Of a stretch of DNA of 6,946 bases, positions 1 through 6,718 are shown piece after piece. The notes below the pieces were generated by a model. That model had not been told where the DNA came from and searched no databases. It saw only the letters and a list, made by a program, of their open reading frames with translations. Source of the DNA: Salinivirga sp035268865 (GTDB lineage: Bacteria > Bacteroidota > Bacteroidia > Bacteroidales > Salinivirgaceae). Made by a program: the position numbers and the translations under genes. Position 1 is the first letter of the stretch, and every line of letters begins with the position of its first letter. The stretch covers positions 1-6,946 of the forward strand of contig NZ_DATFKB010000109.1 of assembly GCF_035268865.1 (NCBI RefSeq), in the 5' to 3' direction.

Positions 1-577
1 ACTTATCTGCCATTTCCATAAGCTCCGGGAGCCGGGCCATGGTACCGTCGTCATTCATAATTTCGACGAGTGCACCACCGGGCTTAAGTCCGGCCAGACG
101 TGTTAAATCTACAGCAGCTTCTGTATGACCGGCACGCCGGATCACACCCTTTTCTTTTGCTTTAAGTGGAAAGATATGCCCTGGACGTCCCAGGTCTTCA
201 GGAGTTGTTTCATCCTCCACAAGGGCTTTTATTGTTTTTGAGCGATCAGCAGCTGAAATACCTGTTGTACATCCATGGCCAAGCAAATCTACAGATACCG
301 TAAAAGGGGTTTCGTGTAATGCGGTATTTTTGCCTACCATTAACTCAAGGTCAAGGTCTTCGCAGCGGCCTTCAGGAATTGGCGCGCAAATCAAACCACG
401 ACCATATTTGGCCATAAAGTTGACCTTCTCAGGGGTTATAAGTTCTGCTGCTGTTATAAAATCACCTTCATTTTCTCTGTCTTCATCGTCTACCACTATT
501 AAAATATTACCTTTTTTAATTTCTTCAATAGCTTCCGGAATAGTATTCAGTTTGTATGTATCGTTTTGGTTACTCAT
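1..577 (-). CDS. ribB: 3,4-dihydroxy-2-butanone 4-phosphate synthase domain, probably RibBA; C-terminus cut by window edge
   Basis: This enzyme converts ribulose 5-phosphate to 3,4-dihydroxy-2-butanone 4-phosphate plus formate, which supplies the four-carbon unit of riboflavin; it is cytoplasmic and Mg2+-dependent. The 192 visible residues start at the ATG ending at 577 (MSNQNDTYKL) and stay open to the window edge. Family motifs are in order: the acidic metal and substrate loop DEDRENEGD (residues 31-39), TGISAADR (105-112), DLGRPGHIFPL (128-138), the catalytic RAGHTEA (148-154) and DDGTMAR (176-182). This is nearly the whole RibB domain. Bacteroidota usually fuse it to a GTP cyclohydrolase II domain (RibA), which would lie to the left of the window, so RibBA is likely but not seen. 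The gene lies 30 bases downstream of the glycosyltransferase gene on the same strand. A TAATTTTG box (594-601) in that gap could give it its own promoter. Confidence 0.95.
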   Translation of the reverse strand, partial: MSNQNDTYKLNTIPEAIEEIKKGNILIVVDDEDRENEGDFITAAELITPEKVNFMAKYGRGLICAPIPEGRCEDLDLELMVGKNTALHETPFTVSVDLLGHGCTTGISAADRSKTIKALVEDETTPEDLGRPGHIFPLKAKEKGVIRRAGHTEAAVDLTRLAGLKPGGALVEIMNDDGTMARLPELMEMADK

Positions 578-593
578 AGAATTTATTTTGCTG

Positions 594-601
594 CAAAATT
601 A
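594..601 (-). promoter_or_regulatory. candidate -7 promoter element before the ribB-domain gene
   Basis: On the minus strand this reads TAATTTTG, an exact match to the Bacteroidota -7 consensus TAnnTTTG, and it sits 16 bases before the ATG. No TTG is found at the expected -33 distance, where the sequence is inside the end of the glycosyltransferase gene. It is therefore a half-supported promoter. Read-through from the glycosyltransferase genes is the alternative. Confidence 0.3.
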
Positions 602-607
602 ATATTT

Positions 608-1771
608 TTAACGGGCTCTTTTAGCTCTTTCCCAGTTAACTGACTGAGATTTCTTCAAGTACCTTGCCAGTCCACGTATTTGGGCAATATTTGTAGTTAC
701 AAAATAATAAGGCAAATAAAACACGGATGGAAACTTTTGTTTTTCCAGGATCCAGCCACTAAGTGCAGTTATATAAACCAGAAGGTGGGCTATTGCAAGT
801 ATTACATATAGCAAATTATCGGGATTAAACCACACTACAGCAACATGTACAGGGATTAGTACCAGTAATGCCAAAGGGCATATCAGCCAGCGAAACACCT
901 TGTGGGAAATAAATTGGAATGCCAAACGTGGATATTTTAATGGGTTCAGCAAGAAACTTAATCTTTTTAATGACTGAAAACCACCTGCAGCGATTCTTAC
1001 TTTTCTTTTCATTTCTTCTGAAACACTGTAAGAGGGAAATTCCCGGGCAATAGCTCCCGGTTCATATGCTACAGCATAACCCTGAGCAGCAATCCTCAAT
1101 GATATAATAAAATCATCGAGCACCGTGTCTGATTCTACCGGTTCATATAAATTTTTGCGCACTGCAAATAGCTCTCCGGCCGCACCAAGTGTGGTATTAA
1201 AACGGTAATCAAGTTTTTTTATGGTGGATTCATACTTCCAATAGGCCCCTTCACCTGCTCCGGCTGCTGAATTACTATCTATTATTTGTTTTTCGCCGGC
1301 TACACATCCAATTTTAGGATCCTGAAAATGACGGGCAATATTGATTAATGTATCCTCAGTTAAAAAAGTATTGGCATCGCAAAACACAATAATATCTGAA
1401 TCTACTGCCTGTGCAGCACGATTCATGGCATGTATTTTCCCGCGACGTGCATCTTCATGCATAAGTTTGACCTGTGGATACGCTGCAACTTTTTCAGGAG
1501 TTCCGTCGTCTGAGCCATCAGTAACCCAAAGTAATGTAAGCTTATCTGATGGATATTTCAGTTTTTTTGAATTCCGGATTTTTTCATCAACAAAATCCCG
1601 TTCATTAAAAGCGGTAACAAGAAGTGTGATTTCAGGAAGTTGTTCATTGTCTGCAGATTGTAGTTTTTGGCGATTCCTCCCGAACAAATATCCGAACACA
1701 TATAACATCACAGGATATACTGCATAACTATAAAACACCAAAAAAAGCAGTATCCAAAAAATATAAATCAT
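608..1771 (-). CDS. membrane-bound family 2 glycosyltransferase
   Basis: A processive-type inverting GT2 enzyme of 387 residues that would move a sugar from a nucleotide donor to a glycan or lipid acceptor at the inner membrane. One N-terminal membrane helix (about 2-30) precedes the cytoplasmic GT-A domain. Its motifs are TAFNER (53-58), DGSDDGT (85-91), the metal site CDANT (131-135, DxN in place of DxD), GAAGELFAVR (196-205), the probable catalytic base in LDDF (218-221) and RKVRIAAGG (256-264) at the position of the QxxRW motif. Two or three hydrophobic segments follow (about 291-315, 320-340, 348-362), then a basic tail. This layout resembles hyaluronan or poly-N-acetylglucosamine synthases, but the donor sugar cannot be read from the sequence. 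Its ATG overlaps the stop of the upstream GT4 gene (ATGA), so the two are translationally coupled and probably act in the same pathway. Confidence 0.9.
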   Translation of the reverse strand: MIYIFWILLFLVFYSYAVYPVMLYVFGYLFGRNRQKLQSADNEQLPEITLLVTAFNERDFVDEKIRNSKKLKYPSDKLTLLWVTDGSDDGTPEKVAAYPQVKLMHEDARRGKIHAMNRAAQAVDSDIIVFCDANTFLTEDTLINIARHFQDPKIGCVAGEKQIIDSNSAAGAGEGAYWKYESTIKKLDYRFNTTLGAAGELFAVRKNLYEPVESDTVLDDFIISLRIAAQGYAVAYEPGAIAREFPSYSVSEEMKRKVRIAAGGFQSLKRLSFLLNPLKYPRLAFQFISHKVFRWLICPLALLVLIPVHVAVVWFNPDNLLYVILAIAHLLVYITALSGWILEKQKFPSVFYLPYYFVTTNIAQIRGLARYLKKSQSVNWERAKRAR

Positions 1772-2985
1772 GCCTCAGCACTGTTTAAATGAGAATTGAA
1801 AAAATCAATCAGCCGTTGGGCGATTTCAGTATTGTCAAATTCGGTTTCAATAAATGACCTTGCATTTTTAGAAACCTCAGTTACTTTTTCTGGTTTTTTT
1901 ATTGTCTCCAGTATAGTATGTGCCATTTTCGAGGGATCATCGTCAATAAAAATATTCTCCTTGTCAGTAGCATTTAGTCCTTCGGCACCAATAGTAGTTG
2001 TAAAAACAACCCTACCCGTGGCCATACCTTCCACAATTTTAACCCGCATACCGCTTCCTGACAACAGGGGCACAACCATAAATGCAAATTCATTCAAGTA
2101 ATCAAGTGCATCATTTACTTCGCCATGGAAAACTACGTTCCGACGTTTTACTTTGTGCTCATATTTTGGCGGTGCATTTCGTCCGGCAATATGGAACTTC
2201 ACATCAGGGTTTTGCTTAATAATTTCAGGCCAAACTTTATCAAGAAACCAGTCTATACCTTCCAGGTTGGGCATCCAATCCAGTGAGCCAATAAAGGCAA
2301 GTTCAGGTTTATAGTCGGTTGGTGCTTTATATTTATAGTTTTCGAGATCAATACCAACCGGGGCAATACATTTTGGAGAATTATTTCCCAAAAATTCAAA
2401 AACGTGTCCATCCCTTTCGGTAATAGGTACAAGCAAGTCGAATTTATTGAGTGACCGTACTTCAAATTGCTCCATACGATTGGTAAGCACTTTCATATAC
2501 ATCCGCTTAATGCCCTGTCTCTGATTTGTGAGGCTCCTGCGCCATATTTCGTGCTCTACATTGTGTGCCCTGAATGAGACAGGTCCGGTAAAGTGCTTCC
2601 GTATTATACCGATATAAGGGTAAAGGTACAAACCTTCAAGCTGAACAATATCAAATTGTTTTTCGCGAAGTAATTTCACGAGTTTTTGCTTGTAGGCAGA
2701 TGATATAAATCTTTTGGCATTATATGGTAAACGTGAAAAAATAAGATTCGTTAATACTTCAGGTGGTTTAATGGAGGTATCTACATAAACGGTATAAAAA
2801 TCGATCTCTGATTTTAAATCATTAGGTAAATCCTCAACCTCAAAATGGTGCTTATAGGTGTTCATTGCCAATATGGTTACCCTGTGCCCCAATTTAACAA
2901 AAGCTTTTGCCATCGATAGTGTGGCTATAGACCCCCCATCTTTGGGTGGATAAGGCATTTTATTGGCCAACATTAATATTTGCAT
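1768..2985 (-). CDS. GT4-type glycosyltransferase (GT-B fold)
   Basis: A 405-residue retaining glycosyltransferase of the GT1/GT4 superfamily, without membrane segments, so cytoplasmic or peripheral. The N-terminal acceptor domain begins MQILMLANKMPYPPKDGGS (1-19), where the glycine loop lies, and carries RAHNVEHEIWRR (139-150), a block common in this subgroup. The C-terminal donor domain has FIGSLDWMPN (231-240), FHIAGRN (264-270), FHGEV (286-290), the donor-binding SGSGMRVKIVEGMATGR (309-325) and IGAEGL (332-337). The glutamates at 319 and 335 fall in the region of the family's acidic donor-site motif. Full length for the family. The ATG at 2983-2985 is followed at once by a typical first beta strand. 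No clear promoter was found in the 104 bases upstream, so expression may come from the permease gene. Substrate unknown; surface polysaccharide or LPS sugar addition is an inference from the membrane GT2 partner and the LPS-export neighbour. Confidence 0.9.
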   Translation of the reverse strand: MQILMLANKMPYPPKDGGSIATLSMAKAFVKLGHRVTILAMNTYKHHFEVEDLPNDLKSEIDFYTVYVDTSIKPPEVLTNLIFSRLPYNAKRFISSAYKQKLVKLLREKQFDIVQLEGLYLYPYIGIIRKHFTGPVSFRAHNVEHEIWRRSLTNQRQGIKRMYMKVLTNRMEQFEVRSLNKFDLLVPITERDGHVFEFLGNNSPKCIAPVGIDLENYKYKAPTDYKPELAFIGSLDWMPNLEGIDWFLDKVWPEIIKQNPDVKFHIAGRNAPPKYEHKVKRRNVVFHGEVNDALDYLNEFAFMVVPLLSGSGMRVKIVEGMATGRVVFTTTIGAEGLNATDKENIFIDDDPSKMAHTILETIKKPEKVTEVSKNARSFIETEFDNTEIAQRLIDFFNSHLNSAEA

Positions 2986-3089
2986 ACCATAAGTTTTCTG
3001 TTCTGTCTTTAGCTTCTACTTAGTTCAATTTTCAAATAAACCGTTGTATCAATATAACTCTAGCAGGCGTGAATTTAAATGTAAAAACA

Positions 3090-4562
3090 TCACGATCGTT
3101 TCATTTTACGGTACCTTCTGAATGCCATAAACCGGTTTATTGCATTTTGAACAGCAACAATATATTTATCAATATTAAATACAACCCTATCTTTCGATGC
3201 TTGTATGGTCAAATAAATGCCCAATGGAATAAACACAATTGTAGCCACCCACATTCCTAATGTTGGATCGGCAGCACCTTCTTTACCATATTTTTCTCCG
3301 GTAATGGAAATGATGTAGTACATTAAAAACAACACGATACTAATTACAGTGGGCAATCCCATACCTCCTTTCCGGATGATAGCACCCAGAGGCGCACCTA
3401 CAAAAAACAACAATAAACACGCAAAGGAATATGTAAATTTCTTGTGCCATGCGATCTTATGCTTATTGAGCCATGTTTTTTTGTTCCTCATGGTGTTGCG
3501 GGCACTATGAATCTGTGTTTGTGCCGATCGTGCATAACTGAGGGCAGAAGAAATAATAATTCCTTTCAATCGTGAATTAAATTTCTGATAAAGCGTATCA
3601 AAAGGGTAAGATTCTACATTGGCAAAATCTTGCATGAATACTGAATCCTGGTTTTTATTAAGCCGTTTAAAATAATTACGTTTAATTAAGTTGTTTGTAT
3701 ACTTATCTCTGCGCTCAACAGTCTCACCATCAAGAGAGTCGATGGTATAGGTCAGCTGATCGACGCTGAGCATCTGATAATTATTTTTAAACAAATTTTC
3801 ATCCGTTCGCTCCATATCTAAATTTGTAAGGTCGAACAGCAGCTGTTCTTTCTCAAAAATGACCCTCTCCATTGGATAGGCATGTGCTTTCCTGCCTCTC
3901 TGTTGTTTTTTCTCGTCGTATGAGGTACCATTGAACAGCGTCAGTATTAGATAATCCCTGTTTTCTGTAAATACGAGTGTTCCAGAATCTGCATGTGTAA
4001 CGAAATTATTTCCCCGCTTTTCTGTATGATCATAAATAAGGATATTGTACATCATATCCGAATCATTGTCCTTTTTTCCTACTCTAATGGACCGCCCCTC
4101 AATGCCATTATAAAAAGTGCCTTCGGGTATCATTACCTCGGCAGGTTGTTTTTTTATATCATAAATAAGGGTTCGCCCTTTAAGATTTGCCACGGGAAGT
4201 ACATAGTTAGAAAAAAGGAAAGCCCCAATCATTGTAGCGACTGCAAACCACATTAAAGGCTGCATGATCCGGAACAGTGAAATTCCTGCAGCTTTCATGG
4301 CAACCAGCTCATTGTGCTCGGCCAGGTTACCAAATGTCATGAGTGAAGAGAGCAAAATAGCAAGAGGCAGCGCTGTGGGTACCATAGTGGCACTTGCCAG
4401 CCCTAACATTTGTGCAATAATATCGAAACCCAGTCCTTTACCCACAAGGTCGTCGACATAACGCCATAAGAATTGCATGAGCAATACAAAAATAGCCACA
4501 AAAAATGTGGCAATGAAAGGGCCAATGAATGACTTTAATATAAATAGATTAAGTTTTTTCAC
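3090..4562 (-). CDS. LptF/LptG-family permease (YjgP/YjgQ)
   Basis: An inner-membrane subunit of the LptB2FG ABC transporter family, which extracts lipopolysaccharide and passes it to the periplasmic Lpt bridge. From the GTG start the product has 490 residues. It has three N-terminal membrane segments (about 11-34, 58-78, 96-123) with the Bacteroidota-type block LWRYVDDLVGKGL (32-44) and the coupling segment LVAMKAAG (86-93). A long periplasmic beta-rich domain follows, then three C-terminal helices (about 377-395, 404-421, 435-455) with GAPLGA near 389. Length and layout are those of a full family member. I chose GTG at 4562 because it gives VKKLNLFILKSFIGPF, matching the usual M-K-K-L start of relatives. 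An in-frame TTG at 4583 would add seven residues, but it lies directly beside a TATTTTTG box. Neither start has a convincing Shine-Dalgarno. LptF and LptG cannot be told apart here. It lies 57 bases after the START-like gene on the same strand. Confidence 0.93.
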   Translation of the reverse strand: MKKLNLFILKSFIGPFIATFFVAIFVLLMQFLWRYVDDLVGKGLGFDIIAQMLGLASATMVPTALPLAILLSSLMTFGNLAEHNELVAMKAAGISLFRIMQPLMWFAVATMIGAFLFSNYVLPVANLKGRTLIYDIKKQPAEVMIPEGTFYNGIEGRSIRVGKKDNDSDMMYNILIYDHTEKRGNNFVTHADSGTLVFTENRDYLILTLFNGTSYDEKKQQRGRKAHAYPMERVIFEKEQLLFDLTNLDMERTDENLFKNNYQMLSVDQLTYTIDSLDGETVERRDKYTNNLIKRNYFKRLNKNQDSVFMQDFANVESYPFDTLYQKFNSRLKGIIISSALSYARSAQTQIHSARNTMRNKKTWLNKHKIAWHKKFTYSFACLLLFFVGAPLGAIIRKGGMGLPTVISIVLFLMYYIISITGEKYGKEGAADPTLGMWVATIVFIPLGIYLTIQASKDRVVFNIDKYIVAVQNAINRFMAFRRYRKMKRS

Positions 4563-4584
4563 CCGCGAATTCTTTATTAGCAAG

Positions 4585-4592
4585 CAAAAATA
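4585..4592 (-). promoter_or_regulatory. candidate -7 promoter element before the LptF/LptG gene
   Basis: On the minus strand this reads TATTTTTG, an exact TAnnTTTG match. It lies 22 bases before the GTG start and only one base before the alternative TTG. If it is a promoter, transcription would begin at about or after the TTG, which favours the GTG start with a short leader. No good -33 TTG is present at the normal spacing, so support is partial; co-transcription with the START-like gene is the alternative. Confidence 0.3.
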
Positions 4593-4619
4593 GCACTTTT
4601 TAATTACGGATGAAATACC

Positions 4620-5015
4620 TTAAAGACCTAATTTGTGTTTAAGTGCGTTAATCTGTGTATCCCAAAGCTCTATAGCATCATCTTTATCATCATCATGGGC
4701 AAAATCCGTAATAAGCAAGGCTGTTTCGCCGGTAAGGTCATCTTTTCTGATTCTAAATTCAAAATAGGGGTCCATCTCACTTACTTCTTCTTCCTCCTCA
4801 TCGAGCCATTTGAACTTAACTATTTCAGGTGTTTTACGAATTAACATTTCTGCTTTCTGCTCCATACCATCCCAAACAAATGTAAATGTTTTATCATTGA
4901 CATAGACATCATCTGCAAACCATTCTGATAATCCACTTGCTGTACTCAGCCTGTTGAACAAAACTTTTGGGGAAGAATTAAAAGGATACTCCAGCGTATA
5001 TTTATCTTTTGACAT
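4620..5015 (-). CDS. START-like domain protein (SRPBCC superfamily), function unknown
   Basis: A 131-residue soluble protein without signal peptide or membrane helix. It opens with MSKDKYTLEYPFNSSPKVLF, the first strand and helix of an AHSA1/START-like helix-grip fold. LSEWFADDVY (29-38) and FTFVWDG (44-50) follow, then an acidic stretch, DEEEEEVSEMDP (71-82), and a long C-terminal helix ending HKLGL. Small proteins of this kind are widespread in Bacteroidota and are annotated only as START-like; a hydrophobic ligand is possible from the fold but not shown. The ATG at 5013-5015 is the natural start, placed directly before the first strand. The gene heads the minus-strand run that continues into the LPS-export permease 57 bases on, and it is divergent from the tRNA gene. 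I can assign the family with good confidence but not the role. Confidence 0.85.
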   Translation of the reverse strand: MSKDKYTLEYPFNSSPKVLFNRLSTASGLSEWFADDVYVNDKTFTFVWDGMEQKAEMLIRKTPEIVKFKWLDEEEEEVSEMDPYFEFRIRKDDLTGETALLITDFAHDDDKDDAIELWDTQINALKHKLGL

Positions 5016-5112
5016 AACAGCAAATTATTTGTATTCACTGCAATATAAAAAAAATATGATAATTAATACAGGACAACATAAAAAATAATTCACATTTTTT
5101 TCGCCCTTGCTC
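5016..5112. other. AT-rich intergenic region between divergent START-like and tRNA genes
   Basis: This very AT-rich stretch contains poly-A and poly-T runs and must hold the promoter of the START-like gene. The best minus-strand candidate is a TTG followed about 17 bases later by TATTTTTT (7 of 8 matches to TAnnTTTG), which is too weak to call. No open frame or hairpin of note is present. Confidence 0.4.
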
Positions 5113-5142
5113 TTGTAAAAAGAAATTAGTTCTATATATTTG
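5113..5142 (+). promoter_or_regulatory. Bacteroidota-type promoter of the tRNA gene
   Basis: A -33 TTG (5113-5115) is followed by a spacer of exactly 19 bases and then TATATTTG (5135-5142), a perfect TAnnTTTG -7 element. The tRNA begins 19 bases after the -7 box, which leaves room for a short 5' leader to be removed by RNase P. This is the clearest promoter in the window and good evidence for the phylum. Confidence 0.8.
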
Positions 5143-5161
5143 CACCCGCATTAAAAAATAC

Positions 5162-5235
5162 GGCGAGATAGCTCAGCAGGTTAGAGCGCATGATTCATAA
5201 TCATGAGGTCCCCGGTTCAAGTCCGGGTCTCGCTA
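5162..5235 (+). tRNA. tRNA with anticodon CAT, probably elongator tRNA-Met
   Basis: A complete 74-base cloverleaf. The acceptor stem GGCGAGA/TCTCGCT closes with a G-T first pair. The D stem is GCTC/GAGC, and the anticodon stem CATGA/TCATG encloses loop TTCATAA with anticodon CAT at 5196-5198. The variable loop is AGGTC, and the T stem CCCGG/CCGGG has loop TTCAAGT; the discriminator is A. CCA is not encoded (CTG follows), so it must be added by tRNA nucleotidyltransferase. The paired first base and lack of three G-C pairs next to the anticodon loop exclude initiator tRNA. A CAT anticodon could also mark tRNA-Ile with lysidine at base 34. Acceptor pairs 4-5 (G-C, A-T) are unlike the C-G, C-G pairs favoured by E. 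coli TilS, so elongator Met is preferred but not proved. Confidence 0.95.
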
Positions 5236-5239
5236 CTGC

Positions 5240-5269
5240 AAAAGCCTGAGAACCAACTCAGGCTTTTTT
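5240..5269. terminator. bidirectional intrinsic terminator
   Basis: A perfect 11-bp stem, AAAAGCCTGAG (5240-5250) with CTCAGGCTTTT (5257-5267), surrounds the loop AACCAA and is followed by a T tract to 5269. On the plus strand it ends the tRNA transcript five bases after the mature 3' end. On the minus strand it lies immediately after the DUF2490-like gene with a shorter T run of four, so it can serve both convergent transcripts. The plus-strand T tract touches the TGA stop of that gene (5269-5271). Confidence 0.88.
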
Positions 5270-5949
5270 CATATTCCGAAATAATAGGCTGTGGAGAGAA
5301 AAACAGCGTGTCCAACTTCACTGGTATTAATATCAGATCCGCGATACTGTAATGCAAACTGAACTTTCTGTTTTTTTGATGGAAGCCACCCCAATCCCAA
5401 ACTCAACCGGTTTTCGACATCATAGTTTTTATTATTAAAGTTCCAGAGTATTTCGTCTGAAACGATCCAGTAAAATTCTCCCTCATCGAGACGCTCACCG
5501 TTAATTGGCGCACTATAGCTCAAGCGGTATCTTAACCTGGTAAAATAATCTTCTGTATAGAAACGGTTTTCGAATCGCGCTCTGTGGCTAAATTTATTGC
5601 TAATAAATGAGGTTTTGAACTTGTATTGAAAGGTCAGGCGGTTTTCAACTTTTCGTGATGGCCTGAACTGATTACTGCCGGAGTAAACATATCCTAAACT
5701 TAATTTATTCCCTGTAAAAGTAGCCCTGGTTGCAAAAACCTGCGCCTCAGCTTTACGAATACCTGAATAATCTGCTGTGCCCCATTGTAAATCCTGCCTG
5801 ATATTGGCTCCTGCCTGCAAGGTATATCGTGTTGATAATTTGTAAGAGGTAGACAATTTGGGTTCCCAATAAAAGTCCGGATCATTATCTGCTCTGAGCT
5901 CGTTGATGCCAAATAGCAGAAAAATAAAAAGAAATACTGTACTTCGCAT
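5269..5949 (-). CDS. DUF2490-like outer-membrane beta-barrel protein candidate, function unknown
   Basis: A 226-residue exported protein. Residues 1-20 form a Sec signal peptide (MRST, a hydrophobic core, then NELRA before DND). The rest is alternating amphipathic strands rich in Y, F, R and N, with recurring blocks VENRLTFQYKF (101-111), SHRARFENRFY (121-131), RLRYRLSY (138-145) and VENRLSLGLGW (178-188). It ends STAYYFGI, with a near-terminal phenylalanine as in many outer-membrane barrels. The RxRxENRF and RLRYRLSY pattern is that of the DUF2490 family, whose function is unknown. The frame is open to 5973, but I chose the ATG at 5949 because it starts the signal peptide cleanly, has GAGG nine bases upstream, and begins one base after the preceding stop. 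It is therefore coupled to the secreted protein gene, and the two may work together in the envelope. Confidence 0.8.
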   Translation of the reverse strand: MRSTVFLFIFLLFGINELRADNDPDFYWEPKLSTSYKLSTRYTLQAGANIRQDLQWGTADYSGIRKAEAQVFATRATFTGNKLSLGYVYSGSNQFRPSRKVENRLTFQYKFKTSFISNKFSHRARFENRFYTEDYFTRLRYRLSYSAPINGERLDEGEFYWIVSDEILWNFNNKNYDVENRLSLGLGWLPSKKQKVQFALQYRGSDINTSEVGHAVFLSTAYYFGI

Positions 5950-5950
5950 T

Positions 5951-6544
5951 TTAATATACCTCATTATCATCAATTACTTTTTTAATTCGTCTTTTTCTTT
6001 GTATTTCAGCATTTTCATCAATCAGAAACTCATAATGTCCGATTTCATTGCTGTTTTTTTCAACTACCCGCAATTCGAGCTCATAATTAATTTCGAATTT
6101 GTTTAATGAATTTTCCAAATAATCGTTTAAAGAAACCCCGCTGTAACCCCGACCGGGTTTATATTGTCTTTGCATTCTTGTAATTTTATACTTGTCAAAC
6201 AGCCTCAGGAAAAGTTGATCAAATTTTGCATAAAGTCCGTCAGGAAGGCCTCTTTTCTTTATGAGCACCTCGATGTCCTGAAGCCTACCACCTGGAGCAA
6301 ACTCTACGCTCAATTTCTTATTATTAAATTTAAATTTTGCTTCAAAAGACACATTGTCTCCATCAACCTGTCGGATATAACTAATACGTTTAGCGTCTGA
6401 TAAGGCATCTAGTTGCTTAAGCGCTTCATCCGGGAAAACGTTCCTGTCCACATATTTTTCTTTCTCATTCTTTATCTCCTGACTTTGGGCTTGTAGCGTC
6501 ACCATCAGAAAAGTCAGCAGTAACACAATTATTTTAGTACTCAT
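5951..6544 (-). CDS. small secreted protein of unknown function, possibly PepSY-like
   Basis: A 197-residue protein with an N-terminal signal peptide (about 1-21, MSTKIIVLLL through LQAQSQ), so periplasmic or envelope-bound; no lipoprotein cysteine follows it. The mature part is highly charged. It contains EKYVDRNVFPDEALKQL (29-45), a strand pair VSFEAKFKFNNKKLSVEFAPGGRL (65-88), a helix around FDQLFLRLFDKYKI (108-121) and a second strand pair INYELELRVVEKN then GHYEFLIDENAEI (152-181). Two such strand-strand-helix repeats recall PepSY-like folds, in which a strand pair ends in a glycine turn, but no diagnostic motif is present and I do not claim the family. The tail RKRRIKK (183-189) is basic. 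The ATG at 6542-6544 starts the signal peptide directly. The gene has a candidate promoter just upstream and is followed one base later by the DUF2490-like gene, so a two-gene envelope operon is likely. Confidence 0.8.
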   Translation of the reverse strand: MSTKIIVLLLTFLMVTLQAQSQEIKNEKEKYVDRNVFPDEALKQLDALSDAKRISYIRQVDGDNVSFEAKFKFNNKKLSVEFAPGGRLQDIEVLIKKRGLPDGLYAKFDQLFLRLFDKYKITRMQRQYKPGRGYSGVSLNDYLENSLNKFEINYELELRVVEKNSNEIGHYEFLIDENAEIQRKRRIKKVIDDNEVY

Positions 6545-6718
6545 AAAACTTTAGTTTAAATATTGCAAGCAAAATTTATGCAATTCCGGTTTGATACAAA
6601 AAAAGCAACATATTCTACTAATGCTGTATTTATTGACCTAAACAAACCTTTCCTCAATCTGTTCAACTAATTAACAATTGAAAACAATTAGTAAGCTGAA
6701 TATAAAAAAGATAATGAG
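6545..6718. other. AT-rich non-coding region upstream of the secreted-protein operon
   Basis: The stretch holds the candidate operon promoter (6570-6599) and an AT-only style inverted repeat, ACTAATT (6666-6672) with AATTAGT (6686-6692), around a 13-base loop. No start codon with a believable coding frame lies here on either strand. I see nothing else in it. Confidence 0.5.
6570..6599 (-). promoter_or_regulatory. candidate promoter of the secreted-protein/DUF2490 operon
   Basis: On the minus strand, a TTG (6597-6599) within TTTTTTTG is followed after 18 bases by TAAATTTTG (6570-6578), which is the TAnnTTTG element with one extra base in the middle. It ends 25 bases before the ATG at 6544, a normal leader length for this phylum. 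No SD-like sequence is evident in the leader. Confidence 0.45.

Noticed and set aside
330..602. A 90-codon plus-strand open frame opposite the ribB-domain gene
   Set aside because: It lies antisense to the DHBP synthase active-site motifs, which are clearly the real coding frame.
1341..1727. A 128-codon plus-strand open frame inside the GT2 gene
   Set aside because: It is antisense to the conserved GT-A domain motifs, lacks any recognisable domain, and is serine- and phenylalanine-rich as expected for a shadow frame.
5162..5269. tRNA 3' end as an integration site of a mobile element
   Set aside because: No second copy of the tRNA 3' end is visible in the window, and no integrase or transposase is present. 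The sequence after the tRNA is its own terminator.
5950..5973. Longer start for the DUF2490-like gene at 5973, overlapping its upstream neighbour
   Set aside because: It would put eight extra residues (MMIMRYIK) before a complete signal peptide and cause a 23-base overlap. The ATG at 5949 has GAGG at a good distance and begins one base after the upstream stop.
6666..6692. ACTAATT/AATTAGT inverted repeat as a terminator or operator
   Set aside because: The stem is only 7 bp with almost all A-T pairs, has a 13-base loop and no T tract. Such matches are expected by chance in DNA this AT-rich.
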